From Colwellia sp. RSH04 (GTDB lineage: Bacteria; Pseudomonadota; Gammaproteobacteria; Enterobacterales; Alteromonadaceae), in the NCBI RefSeq assembly GCF_003545765.1, contig NZ_QXIO01000005.1, forward strand, positions 62,001 to 126,000: 64,000 nt of DNA. The letters run 5' to 3'. Positions 49,701-58,009 of the stretch are shown here, piece after piece. The notes beneath the pieces are model-generated. The model was not told the DNA's origin. It ran no database searches and saw only the letters and a list, made by a program, of their open reading frames with translations. The number at the start of each line of letters is the position of its first letter. Position 1 is the first letter of the stretch. Position numbers and translations under genes: made by a program.

Positions 49701-49904
49701 ATGACAGCTTTCTCTTTTATTTTGGGTGTTTTACCACTAGTTTTTGCTACTGGTGCTGGTGCTGGTAGCCGTGTTTCTTTGGGTATAACAGTATTAGCTG
49801 GTATGATTTCGGCAACCATTTTAGGAACACTGCTTGTTCCTTACTTTTACATGTTAGTTCAAAGAATGCGTGAAAAATTTAAGGGTGCATCTGAAGTGAA
49901 ATAA
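46791..49904 (+). CDS. RND efflux pump inner membrane transporter (HAE1/AcrB family)
   Basis: Proton-driven multidrug or solute exporter. 1037 aa with twelve membrane helices and two large periplasmic loops. The N-terminus IVISIAGLIAMGVLPVNMYP and YPGASAQVVEESVIRPIEEQ are typical, and the proton relay pair Asp409-Asp410 lies in GIVVDDAIIVIENVERIL. The second half has LLIGLSTKTAILIVEFAMEQ (relay Lys). The substrate cannot be predicted. It forms an operon with the adaptor gene and is followed by a terminator. Confidence 0.95.
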   Translation: MISKTFINRPKFAFVISIVISIAGLIAMGVLPVNMYPEITPPQVQISAVYPGASAQVVEESVIRPIEEQVNGVEDMLYIESTATNNGAAIITVFFNVGTDGDIAQVNVQNRVALATSSLPSEVTRQGVDVKKKSSSMLLGVNLYSDQEGINQLFLSNYATNYLVEPLGRIKGVASAEVMGEMTYSMRAWLNPERMSSLNVTVTEVQQALQEQNMIVAAGKLGSSPSLPNQKFEYSIQAKGRLKSPKEFGQTIIRAKSNGNFVRLTDIARLELGAEDYSTQARLNGKETAFLVIYQLPDANATEVADLVKAEMAKLSERFPDGLEYVIPYDTTEFIDRSMEEVKVTLFQAVALVILVVFIFLQNWRATIIPTLAIPVSLIGTFAFMLLMGYSINTITLFGLVLAIGIVVDDAIIVIENVERILKEEKLPIKEAVTKAMEQVSGPIVATTLVLLAVFVPVGFMPGITGELYKQFSVTISFAVIISSINALTLSPALCTVLLSAETMKPIKWLQPFERMIVNSTSGYSKAVGFLLKRVSRVGILAVIVFVGAGVLTNTVPTAFLPDEDQGYLFVDIQLPDASSSNRTQAVLDKITPVITKDAAVEDLITVSGFSLLGGAGSNNGLAIITLKDWEERTTPELGLSQLIPRLMGQLWTMPDAQIMVFNPPPIPGLGNSSGFEFKLQDSEGRDPAQLAQVMNGLIFEANQRPELTRVFSTYRANVPQYFLEVDRNKAKAQGVALSDIFTTLQAQLGSLYINDFSQFGRTYRVTIQAESKYRKEPSDLRYYYVRNNENEMVPLTTLAKLSPILGPTTINHFNLYRSASITGQALEGYSSGQAIQVMEELADNLPQGFIYEWSGQSKQEIEAGDLAPIIFAFAILFVYLFLVAQYESWTIPFSVIAAVPLALFGAMLALYTIGLANNIYAQVGLVLLIGLSTKTAILIVEFAMEQRAAGETIFNAALIAAKMRFRAVLMTAFSFILGVLPLVFATGAGAGSRVSLGITVLAGMISATILGTLLVPYFYMLVQRMREKFKGASEVK

Positions 49905-49940
49905 TATGCTAATTAAAGTTTACTGACTTTAAGAAATAAC

Positions 49941-49971
49941 AAAACGCTTAGTATTTACTAAGCGTTTTTTT
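49941..49971 (+). terminator. Strong terminator after the RND operon
   Basis: A perfect 12-bp stem, AAAACGCTTAGT / ACTAAGCGTTTT, with a 4-nt loop is followed by a T-run. The A-run on the left lets it work weakly for the convergent minus-strand gene too. Confidence 0.9.
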
Positions 49972-49998
49972 ATGTAAATTTTTAGACAAAGTCATTAG

Positions 49999-50181
49999 TT
50001 ACTCGGTTTCACTGCTCAAGTTACTCTCTGCTGTATTTGCTTGTGTTTCTTTTTGTTGCTCTTCCATTTTAGCTCGCTCAGCCTTTGAAATATATTTTGG
50101 CTTATTACTTTTATGAAGTTTAGCATTGGCTTTTTTAACTTTAAGTTTTAATGTGTTATTTATTTTCTTTTTTCTATTCAT
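49999..50181 (-). CDS. Small basic protein, DUF2986 family
   Basis: 60 residues, very basic in the first 40 (MNRKKKINNTLKLKVKKANA, then SNKPKYISKAERAKMEEQ) and acidic at the end. The start and KPKYISKAxRAKxE motif match DUF2986, a short family of unknown function in Vibrio and Alteromonadales. A nucleic-acid or ribosome contact is conceivable from the charge but is not shown. It sits downstream of a membrane protein gene on the minus strand. Confidence 0.75.
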   Translation of the reverse strand: MNRKKKINNTLKLKVKKANAKLHKSNKPKYISKAERAKMEEQQKETQANTAESNLSSETE

Positions 50182-50212
50182 GAGGTTACCTTGATGTGTC
50201 GGAAGTTCTTAT

Positions 50213-50611
50213 TTATAAAAATTGTGCAATGATAAAAATTATCATTAAAGGAATATAAGGAGTCATTACCGTGGGTTTAAATGCATTACGGACATATTCA
50301 GTTAATAAACCGCTTATAGAGCTACGCTCACTTTGCCATTGTTGATAAATAGGCATAAAATTATTCTGATCTGTTTCGTCTTTGCTAAGCAGGGACTCAA
50401 TGGTGACTAACATTGCAGCGGTTCGCCCTTGATAGGTTTTTAAAATGGCCTCTTGAAGCCATATAAGTGCTAAAAGTAAAATGGATACTATTATCGAGAA
50501 AGAAAAAGCAAAACAAACTAGGCTTATTATAAATGCGCAAATTTTGTTTAGAAGACTAAAGTGCTCGTATTTTTCGTAATCGTGATGAAGTAGCTGCCAT
50601 TGATTGACCAT
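50213..50611 (-). CDS. Hypothetical small membrane protein
   Basis: I do not recognise this 132-residue protein. It has a hydrophobic pair near residues 25-55 (ICAFIISLVCFAFSFSIIVS, then ILLLALIWLQ), an intervening polar region (residues 60-105), and a C-terminal hydrophobic segment (PYIPLMIIFIIAQFL). So it probably spans the inner membrane two or three times. ATG 50611 is preceded by AAGG. It is divergent from dbpA and lies 31 bp upstream of the DUF2986 gene, possibly in an operon with it. Confidence 0.65.
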   Translation of the reverse strand: MVNQWQLLHHDYEKYEHFSLLNKICAFIISLVCFAFSFSIIVSILLLALIWLQEAILKTYQGRTAAMLVTIESLLSKDETDQNNFMPIYQQWQSERSSISGLLTEYVRNAFKPTVMTPYIPLMIIFIIAQFL

Positions 50612-50729
50612 TTTGGAAGGTTCGCCTTTATTAAAGTGATAAAATTAGGGTAAAAAGAGCTTTGCTGATATTATGCGCGCAATTATACGCTCATGAAAGT
50701 AGTGAGCATCAAAAACGTTAGGAATATTC

Positions 50730-52133
50730 ATGAGTAACTCAGCCTCTAATAAAAAGTCATTTTCATCATTAGCCCTAGATAATGCCTTGGTTAGTAACCT
50801 TAAGTCATTAGAATACTATGAAATGACTCCTATTCAGGCTAAATCCTTACCTGACATGATTAGTGGAAAGGATGTTATAGGGCAAGGTAAAACAGGCTCA
50901 GGTAAAACAGCCGCTTTTGGTTTAGCCTTGTTGAACAAATTGAATGTAAAGCGTTTTCGTATCCAATCAATGGTGCTGTGCCCAACAAGAGAGTTAGCAG
51001 ATCAAGTCGCAAAAGAAATTAGAAAACTAGCTCGAGCTATTCACAATATAAAAGTGCTTACTTTATGTGGCGGCACGCCTTTTGGTCCTCAAATTGGTTC
51101 TTTAGAGCATGGCGCTCATATCATTGTCGGTACTCCAGGTAGAATCGAAGAGCATGTTATCAAAGGTACACTGAATCTGGATGATTTAGAGTTACTTGTT
51201 TTAGATGAAGCTGACAGAATGTTAGAAATGGGCTTTCAGGCAGCACTTGATAACATAATTGAGAGAACTCCAGCGCAAAGACAAACATTACTGTTTAGCG
51301 CAACTTTCCCAAAACAAATCAAAGCTATCAGTGACAGTATAATGACTAATCCTGTAATGGTTGAGGTTGCATCTACTGAAGAAAAATCGAATATTGAGCA
51401 GCAGTTTTTTAAAGTTGAAAACGACGAGCATCGCTTAGATGCATTACGATTATTGTTACTAGATAATCAGGTTGATTCAAGCGTCATTTTTTGCAATACC
51501 AAAAAAGAAACGCAACTTGTAGCAAATATGCTTCATAGTGATGGCTTTAGTGTTCTTGCCTTACATGGTGACTTAGAGCAACGTGACAGAGATCAAACCT
51601 TATTACGATTTGCTAACAAAAGCGCAGCAATACTTGTCGCAACAGATGTGGCAGCAAGAGGTTTAGATATTGATAACTTAGATTTAGTTGTTAACTACCA
51701 TATTGCTAGGGATAGTGAAGTGCATGTTCACCGAATTGGTCGAACGGGAAGAGCAGGCAATAAAGGTCTCGCTTTTTCATTATTCAGTGAAAAAGAGCGT
51801 TATAAAGTTGGCTTACTAGAAGATTATTTAGAAAAAGTTATACAACCACAAACTTTACCAGCCTTGGATGTTTTATCTTTGAAGAGGCCAAGTGCTAATA
51901 TGGCGACTATTCAAATTGATGGTGGAAAAAGACAAAAAGTTCGTCCTGGTGACATTTTAGGGGCGTTAACCGGTGATAAAGGTATAAAAGGTGAGCAGGT
52001 GGGTAAAATCAATGTGTTTGATAATAAAGCCTATGTCGCCGTGAAAAAGAACGCTATTAAAACTGCATTGAAAAAATTGGCAAACGGAAAAATGAAAGGA
52101 AAAACCTTTAAAGTTAGACATTTAGTTAGCTAG
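50730..52133 (+). CDS. dbpA: DEAD-box RNA helicase DbpA
   Basis: ATP-dependent helicase for 50S ribosome assembly. Motifs in order: YYEMTPIQAKSLP (Q motif), GKTGSGKTAAFGLA, PTRELADQ, GTPGR, VLDEADRMLEMGF, LLFSATFP, then LVATDVAARGLDI and HVHRIGRTGRAGNKG. The C-terminal RNA-binding domain that reads 23S hairpin 92 is present (IQIDGGKRQKVRPGDILGAL, then KMKGKTFKVRHL), which separates DbpA from RhlE or SrmB. 467 aa. Confidence 0.96.
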   Translation: MSNSASNKKSFSSLALDNALVSNLKSLEYYEMTPIQAKSLPDMISGKDVIGQGKTGSGKTAAFGLALLNKLNVKRFRIQSMVLCPTRELADQVAKEIRKLARAIHNIKVLTLCGGTPFGPQIGSLEHGAHIIVGTPGRIEEHVIKGTLNLDDLELLVLDEADRMLEMGFQAALDNIIERTPAQRQTLLFSATFPKQIKAISDSIMTNPVMVEVASTEEKSNIEQQFFKVENDEHRLDALRLLLLDNQVDSSVIFCNTKKETQLVANMLHSDGFSVLALHGDLEQRDRDQTLLRFANKSAAILVATDVAARGLDIDNLDLVVNYHIARDSEVHVHRIGRTGRAGNKGLAFSLFSEKERYKVGLLEDYLEKVIQPQTLPALDVLSLKRPSANMATIQIDGGKRQKVRPGDILGALTGDKGIKGEQVGKINVFDNKAYVAVKKNAIKTALKKLANGKMKGKTFKVRHLVS

Positions 52134-52143
52134 TTTACTGTGC

Positions 52144-53346
52144 ATGAAAGCAGCTTACCAACATAAAATAGCAGAAGGCGAGCTTGAAAGTGATCAAGGG
52201 CAATTTTTCGCTGTTAATGCATTAGACAAGCTAATAAACACTATAGAACAACAGGGTAAAGGCTTTATATGTGAGCCAACCTTCTTTTCAAAAATAAAGG
52301 TTGCTTTGCCCAACCTTTTCTTCAGTAATAAGCATCGAAAAACACTTGGCTTGCCTGGTAAGGGAATATACTTTTATGGACGTGTAGGGCGAGGTAAAAC
52401 AATGTTAATGGATTTGTTTTATCAAAAACTTACGATAAAGCGTAAAAGACGAATCCATTTTTATCGTTTTATGGCTGATGTTCATCAAGAATTAGCTATT
52501 ATCTCTGCTAGCAATACGTTAAAAACAAACCCACTAGAACAAATAGCAAAACGTTGGTCTAATGAAGTGCAGGTACTTTGCTTTGATGAGTTCTTTGTGG
52601 TTGATATTGGCGATGCGATGATATTAGCTGGGCTATTTGAAGCTTTGTTTAATTATGGGGTTATCATCGTAACTACCTCTAATTGTCATCCTGAGCAACT
52701 TTATAAAAATGGCCTTCAACGAGAACGTTTTTTACCGACGATTGAACAAATTAAAAAGCATTGCCAGATAATCTCAATTGATGGCGACATTGATCATCGC
52801 TTAGGTGATGAGAGTTGCGATAAAACTAAGCATTACTTTTTAGTCGCTGAAAATGGAAATGTAGCTTTAGAGCAACACTTTACTTCATTGATACCGAGTG
52901 AATATAAAACGGAATCTCATGGTCGTATTTTAGTGTGTAATCGTGAAATTGATTTTTTAAGACGAGCTAAAAAAGTTATATGGTTTGATTTTTTTGCTTT
53001 ATGTTCAGGGACTAGAAGCCAACTTGATTATATTGATATAGCGAATAACTATCAAACGGTCTTCATAAGTAATGTACCGCAATTTAGCGGTAGAGAATTA
53101 ACTAAAATATCTCAAGGGGTAGAAGATAACTATCAGAGAAAAGGTCAGCTTTTAAATCAACTACAGGCACTTGATGATGAAGCAAGGCGATTTATTGCCT
53201 TAGTTGATGAGTTTTATGATAAAAGTATTCAGTTAGTTGTTAGTGCAGAAGTTTCTATTGATGAATTGTATAAGGGCAAGCTACTCGCCTTTGAGTTTGC
53301 TCGCTGCCAGTCTCGATTACATGAAATGCAACATATTAATCATTGA
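52144..53346 (+). CDS. AFG1/ZapE-family ATPase
   Basis: AFG1-like AAA ATPase; ZapE acts at the division site in E. coli. It has YFYGRVGRGKTMLMDLFY as Walker A, then VLCFDEFFVVDIGDAMILAG (Walker B and family signature), VIIVTTSNCHPEQLYKNGLQ, and RERFLPTIEQIKKHCQIISI. 400 aa is near the family length. The start is ATG 52144, 10 bp after dbpA, so it is probably co-transcribed. The familiar zapE lies beside rplM in most relatives; this may be a second paralogue. Confidence 0.9.
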   Translation: MKAAYQHKIAEGELESDQGQFFAVNALDKLINTIEQQGKGFICEPTFFSKIKVALPNLFFSNKHRKTLGLPGKGIYFYGRVGRGKTMLMDLFYQKLTIKRKRRIHFYRFMADVHQELAIISASNTLKTNPLEQIAKRWSNEVQVLCFDEFFVVDIGDAMILAGLFEALFNYGVIIVTTSNCHPEQLYKNGLQRERFLPTIEQIKKHCQIISIDGDIDHRLGDESCDKTKHYFLVAENGNVALEQHFTSLIPSEYKTESHGRILVCNREIDFLRRAKKVIWFDFFALCSGTRSQLDYIDIANNYQTVFISNVPQFSGRELTKISQGVEDNYQRKGQLLNQLQALDDEARRFIALVDEFYDKSIQLVVSAEVSIDELYKGKLLAFEFARCQSRLHEMQHINH

Positions 53347-53524
53347 CTACTTTTTAGTGTATTTGACTAGTTTTTTGTTATTTACTCTTGATGTATTTAA
53401 TGTGTAAATCCTATCTTTATGATTTTATTAGTTTTTAATTGTGGCACTGCTTTTGTAAGTACTTAAGTCAGAAAGAAATATAACAATGAAACTAATTAAC
53501 TTCTACGAATACTAGGATAATCAC

Positions 53525-54376
53525 ATGAAGATTTTAAGAAATAACCGTTCATTATTTAATAAATCAATGGTAGCTGCGACATTAATAACGACATTTGCTT
53601 GTGGTAACGTGTTAGCACATGACTCTGAATGTAATGTTGAGCTAGATACAGGCTTTAGTATTAATAAAAGTACAATCGCTTTTTTAGATAAACATGATGA
53701 AGCTATTTATAAAATTATTGATAATGATGTACTAATTGTTTCGGGAGAGCAAATTGAGTTAAATGATTCCCAACAACAGTTAGTTCATGATTACTCCACT
53801 ATTATCCGAGCAATGGTTCCTGAGGTCAAAACCATTGCAATAGAAGGCGTTGATTTAGCTGTTGAAGGCGTAAATTTAGCGTTTAACGAATTGTTAGGTG
53901 AAGGTAATGATATTGCCACGGAATTAACACATGAATTATCGTTAGTGCGTGAAGAGGTATCGACTAAATTCTCTGAAGAGCATGGATTTACCATTGGTGA
54001 AAATGGTATTAATGATGGAGAGTTTTTCGGTGAAGAGTTTGAAGAGCGCATTGAGTCTGTAGTAGAAAAAGCCGTAATGAATTCAATGGGGTCATTGCTT
54101 GTTGCCGTTGGTCAAGAAATGTTGTTCTCTGGTGGTGATACAGATGCATTTGAAGCACGCATGGAAAACTTTGGTGAAAATATTGAACACCAAATGGAAG
54201 CAAGGGCTGAGAAAATAGAAGAAAAAGCAGAAGCATTATGTGAGGCAGCTATAGAAATTGATAGATTGGAAGAGCAAATGAAGCTAAATATTGAAGAACT
54301 TTCTACTATTAATGTTATTTCTACTAGTACCAAGTATACAAGTGAACAAGAAGCTACAAGTAACCAATTAATGTAG
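53525..54376 (+). CDS. Secreted DUF2884 (YggN-like) protein
   Basis: A 283-residue exported protein with a signal peptide (SMVAATLITTFACGNVLA) and an N-terminal segment ECNVELDTGFSINKSTIAFL and IELNDSQQQLVHDYSTIIRA matching YggN. The C-terminal half is helical and rich in Glu (EARAEKIEEKAEALCEAAIE). The function of the family is unknown. It is single, with its own 178-bp upstream gap and a terminator. Confidence 0.82.
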   Translation: MKILRNNRSLFNKSMVAATLITTFACGNVLAHDSECNVELDTGFSINKSTIAFLDKHDEAIYKIIDNDVLIVSGEQIELNDSQQQLVHDYSTIIRAMVPEVKTIAIEGVDLAVEGVNLAFNELLGEGNDIATELTHELSLVREEVSTKFSEEHGFTIGENGINDGEFFGEEFEERIESVVEKAVMNSMGSLLVAVGQEMLFSGGDTDAFEARMENFGENIEHQMEARAEKIEEKAEALCEAAIEIDRLEEQMKLNIEELSTINVISTSTKYTSEQEATSNQLM

Positions 54377-54421
54377 ATACCTAAGTTGTAAGCTTTGTTC
54401 TTACGTTTACAGCTCAACTTT

Positions 54422-54458
54422 AAGACCTATCACTGATATAATTGATAGGTCTTTTTTT
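54422..54458 (+). terminator. Strong terminator after the DUF2884 gene
   Basis: AAGACCTATCA and TGATAGGTCT form a near-perfect stem followed by a run of T. It lies 15 bp before the tapT start, so tapT either has a promoter inside or read-through is limited. Confidence 0.9.
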
Positions 54459-54472
54459 ATTTATCATGTTTT

Positions 54473-55255
54473 ATGCACGCAGTTCATCATTTATATCAAT
54501 ATCGAAAAAGTTTAAGCACTACTACCTACAAGGCAAGGGGACAAAGAGTCATTCGTTGTGATTTTTGTCGTTTAGCCAAGCGCTTCTGTATTTGTTCACT
54601 TGCTCCAAAACAAGTCTGTGAAACTCAGCACTCAAATGCTGGATTTTTATTGTTAATGTACGACACTGAAGTATTAAAACCGAGTAATACTGGCAAACTT
54701 ATAGCAGATATTATTCCCGATACGTATGCTTTCTTATGGTCGAGAACAGAGCAAAATAGTGAATTAATTGCACTATTAAACGATGAAAAGTGGCAACCGA
54801 TGATTATTTTTCCTGGTGAGTATGCAAACGAGGAGAGAGAAGTACAAATAAATACTGTTGAATGTAAACATGGCAAAAAGCCCTTATTTATTATGTTAGA
54901 CGGTAGTTGGCGTGAAGCAAAAAAAATGTTTCGTAAGAGCCCTTATTTAAATAAATACCCTCTGGTTAGCTTTGATGCGAAAACTTTCGACAGGGTAGGG
55001 AGTAATCAGCAGTCACCAGTAGGTGATGATTCAAGATACACTGTTAGAAAAACAGAACTTGAGCATCAATTTTCAACAGCAGATGTTGCTGCTAGGGTGT
55101 TAGATATGTTTGGTGAGCACAATAATGCTAAGTTATTAGACTTGTGGTTTGATGTGTTTAATTATCAGTATCAAAAAAGTGTTTGCCAAAGAAATAAAGG
55201 TAACCCTGATGCACTTGAAAATTATCAAGCTTTTGTAAGAACATCTACCTCATAA
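54473..55255 (+). CDS. tapT: tRNA-uridine aminocarboxypropyltransferase TapT-like (DTW domain)
   Basis: Uses SAM to add a 3-amino-3-carboxypropyl group to tRNA U47. It has an N-terminal zinc-type segment CDFCRLAKRFCIC, TEVLKPSNTGKLIADIIPDT, and the DTW-domain core PLFIMLDGSWREAKKMFRKS (DGSW), then KTELEHQFSTADVAARVLDM. 260 aa. The function is transferred from E. coli TapT; the DTW family has paralogues, so the exact target is inferred. Confidence 0.85.
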   Translation: MHAVHHLYQYRKSLSTTTYKARGQRVIRCDFCRLAKRFCICSLAPKQVCETQHSNAGFLLLMYDTEVLKPSNTGKLIADIIPDTYAFLWSRTEQNSELIALLNDEKWQPMIIFPGEYANEEREVQINTVECKHGKKPLFIMLDGSWREAKKMFRKSPYLNKYPLVSFDAKTFDRVGSNQQSPVGDDSRYTVRKTELEHQFSTADVAARVLDMFGEHNNAKLLDLWFDVFNYQYQKSVCQRNKGNPDALENYQAFVRTSTS

Positions 55256-55335
55256 CCAAAATAAGCTTGCTGTAATGCTTTGAAGTTGCGGCATTAACTT
55301 TTAGGAGTTAATTATTAGCCATTAAATATTAGGCA

Positions 55336-56229
55336 TTAGTTGTCAGGCATTAATACTGTTCTCTTATCAGCAACCAGTTGTTTCAAATATTGCCAAACAC
55401 TATTCACATGCGAAAGTCTTTTACTTTCAGGGTGGGTGATTAAATATAGACTTCGAATAACTTTTATTTCATTTGAGCAAAGTTTGATGAGAGATTTATC
55501 TTGCTCAGCTAAAAAGCAGGGCAGTATTCCTATTCCTAAACCACTTTTTATTGCCGTATATTGGCTCGTTATACTGGTACTTTGAAAGTGAGGCTTGATA
55601 TTGCTATCTAGTTCTTTCAAGTAAGATAACTGCTCAGTAAAGAGTAAGTTATCGACATAACTTACCCAGCGGTAACTTGATAACTGTGACAGATCAATAC
55701 GCCCCATAACTTTGTCTAAATAGGTTTTATGTCCATAAAGCTGTAGTTGGTAGTCACATAACTTGCTAATAATAGTCGAGGTGTTTTTCGGTTTTTCAAC
55801 AGCAATAGCAATGTCAGCTTCATTTCTACTGATTTTTACGTTACGTGAAAAATGTAATAACTCGATATCTATATTGGGAAAGGACTCTTGAAGTGCTATT
55901 AAATGTGGGGAAATAAAAAAGCTGCCAAAAGCTTCGGTAACACCGATTCTTACTTGGCCACTGTTTTGAATGTTTTCGTCAGTAATGTTTTTAAAAGCTT
56001 GGCTGGCATTTAACTCCATTTGCCTTGCAAACTGTAATAGCTTATCGCCATTTTGTGTTAACTTATGTCCTTCAACAGTTCGTTCAAAAAGTTTTGTGGA
56101 TAAGCTTTCTTCGAGTTTATGAACACGTCTAGACAGTGTAGAGGCGTCGATACTCAGTCGTTTAGCTGCTGTCGATAGACGTTCACTTCTTGCTACTTCT
56201 AAAAATATTTTTATATCGTCCCAATTCAT
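55336..56229 (-). CDS. LysR-family transcriptional regulator
   Basis: Winged helix-turn-helix regulator, divergent from mmsA, and likely its regulator. The N-terminus MNWDDIKIFLEVARSERLST and DASTLSRRVHKLEESLSTKL is typical. The ligand-binding domain follows (IRIGVTEAFGSFFISPHLIA-like region and SGLGIGILPCFLAEQ). I chose ATG 56229, which gives the family's usual start; ATG 56244 is an alternative that adds MYDTK. About 297 aa. The ligand is unknown, possibly a valine catabolic intermediate. Confidence 0.88.
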   Translation of the reverse strand: MNWDDIKIFLEVARSERLSTAAKRLSIDASTLSRRVHKLEESLSTKLFERTVEGHKLTQNGDKLLQFARQMELNASQAFKNITDENIQNSGQVRIGVTEAFGSFFISPHLIALQESFPNIDIELLHFSRNVKISRNEADIAIAVEKPKNTSTIISKLCDYQLQLYGHKTYLDKVMGRIDLSQLSSYRWVSYVDNLLFTEQLSYLKELDSNIKPHFQSTSITSQYTAIKSGLGIGILPCFLAEQDKSLIKLCSNEIKVIRSLYLITHPESKRLSHVNSVWQYLKQLVADKRTVLMPDN

Positions 56230-56258
56230 CTTTGTATCATACATAAATCAGTTAGTAT

Positions 56259-56272
56259 TTGCAAAAATGCAA
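56259..56272. promoter_or_regulatory. Inverted repeat in the lysR-mmsA divergent gap
   Basis: TTGCA-AAAA-TGCAA forms a 14-bp palindrome 30-43 bp upstream of the lysR start. Divergent LysR genes usually bind such AT-rich inverted repeats, so this is the best operator candidate in the gap. A perfect T-N11-A box is not met. Confidence 0.45.
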
Positions 56273-56366
56273 TGCTTGTTGCGTTTATGTTTGTTGTGGT
56301 TGAAAGGGATACAAACTACCTTAGGTAGATAAAACAAATATTACTTATTTACGCATAGAGGTTGCT

Positions 56367-57869
56367 ATGACTATCAAAGAAGTTCCGCTAATTATTGGTG
56401 GTGAAAAAATTCGTTCAAAATCAGACGTCTGGTTAGATGTTTTAAATCCAGCCACACAAGAAGTTGTTGCGAGAGTCCCTGTTGCAACGCGTGAAGAAGT
56501 GGCGGCTGCTGTTGAGTCAGCACAAGAAGCGTTTAAGTCATGGTCTAAAGTATCTCTTACCAATAGAATGCGGATCATGCTGAACTTTCAGCAATTAGTG
56601 AAAGAACATACGCAGGAACTTGCTGAATTAGTTACCTTAGAACATGGTAAAACATTACCAGACGCTGAAGGTGAGGTAGGAAGAGCATTAGAAGCCATTG
56701 AAAATGCTTGTTCGGTTACAAGATTGCAGTTAGGTGAAATGGCAAATAACGCAGCGACAGGCGTTGATACTTATACACTTAACAAGCCATTAGGTGTAGG
56801 TTTAGGTATCACAGCATTTAATTTCCCACTTATGTTACCTGCATTTATGTTTCCACCTGCTATTGCTTGTGGTAACACTTTTGTATTAAAACCATCTGAG
56901 CAAGATCCATCGTCAACAATAAGGTTTGTTGAACTTGCACTTGAAGCTGGTATTCCTGCTGGTGTGTTAAATGTTGTTCACGGTGATGCCAATGTGGTGA
57001 ATCAATTAATTGAAAGTGACGAAGTCAAAGCCGTATCATTTATCGGTTCAACCAATATTGGTACTAAGGTTTATAATCACGCAGCAAAGCATGGTAAACG
57101 AGCACAATCAATGATGGGGGCCAAAAACCATATGGTAATTATGCCTGATGCCAATAAAGATCGTGCAATTAATGATTTATTGGGCTCAGCATTTGGTGCG
57201 GCTGGTCAACGTTGTATGGCTAACCCTGTAACAATACTCGTTGGTGAAGCTCGTCAATGGTTACCAGAAATAGCAGAAAGAGCTAAATTAATGAAAGTTG
57301 GCCCTGGTACACAGCGTGACGCTGATTTAGGACCTGTGGTTTCTCCACAAGCAAAAAACCGTATTATCAATATTTTAAATTCTGGGGTAGAGCAGGGTGC
57401 CACGTTATTAGTTGACGGTAGAGAGTGCGAAGTTGAAGGTTATCCAAATGGTAACTTTGTTGGTCCAACGTTATTTACTGATGTGACAACAGACATGGAT
57501 ATTTATACTCAAGAGATCTTTGGCCCTGCTTTATGTGTCCTTGAAGCTGAAACATTAGATGAAGCCATTGAGGTTATTAATGCTAATCCAAATGGTAATG
57601 GTACGTCAATTTTCACTTCATCAGGCTGGGCCGCAAGAAAATTCGAAAATGAAATTGATGTTGGTCAAGTTGGTATTAATGTACCTATTCCTGTTCCTGT
57701 TGCTTATTTTAGCTTTACAGGTTCAAGAGGATCAAAACTGGGTGATTTAGGACCTAACGGTAAACAAGTCATTAGCTTTTGGACTTATACAAAGTCAGTG
57801 ACAGCACGTTGGTTTGAACCAGATCACCAAGACGGTTCAACAATTCACACAACTATTAGTTTAAAATAG
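56367..57869 (+). CDS. mmsA: Methylmalonate-semialdehyde dehydrogenase (CoA-acylating) MmsA
   Basis: Oxidises methylmalonate or malonate semialdehyde to propionyl- or acetyl-CoA in valine and inositol catabolism. The catalytic Cys283 lies in [11 protein letters not shown]; other family parts are [40 protein letters not shown] and [20 protein letters not shown]. The family's SMMGAKNH region replaces the usual GGKS. 500 aa. No other valine-pathway gene is adjacent. Confidence 0.95.
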   Translation: MTIKEVPLIIGGEKIRSKSDVWLDVLNPATQEVVARVPVATREEVAAAVESAQEAFKSWSKVSLTNRMRIMLNFQQLVKEHTQELAELVTLEHGKTLPDAEGEVGRALEAIENACSVTRLQLGEMANNAATGVDTYTLNKPLGVGLGITAFNFPLMLPAFMFPPAIACGNTFVLKPSEQDPSSTIRFVELALEAGIPAGVLNVVHGDANVVNQLIESDEVKAVSFIGSTNIGTKVYNHAAKHGKRAQSMMGAKNHMVIMPDANKDRAINDLLGSAFGAAGQRCMANPVTILVGEARQWLPEIAERAKLMKVGPGTQRDADLGPVVSPQAKNRIINILNSGVEQGATLLVDGRECEVEGYPNGNFVGPTLFTDVTTDMDIYTQEIFGPALCVLEAETLDEAIEVINANPNGNGTSIFTSSGWAARKFENEIDVGQVGINVPIPVPVAYFSFTGSRGSKLGDLGPNGKQVISFWTYTKSVTARWFEPDHQDGSTIHTTISLK

Positions 57870-57915
57870 TGGTTTATTAAGATAAACGTCTTATTATTTA
57901 TAAGGCGGTTTAAAT

Positions 57916-57947
57916 AAAAATGGTCACTTTTTAGTGACCATTTTTTT
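57916..57947. terminator. Bidirectional terminator between mmsA and serA
   Basis: A 13-bp stem, AAAAATGGTCACT / AGTGACCATTTTT, with a 4-nt loop has A on the left and T on the right. It can end both mmsA and the convergent serA transcript. Confidence 0.92.
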
Positions 57948-58009
57948 GTGTTTAGTTAACTATACTTGCTACTTTAAATAGAGAGTACTAGCTCAAAGAA
58001 TAGTTGAGC

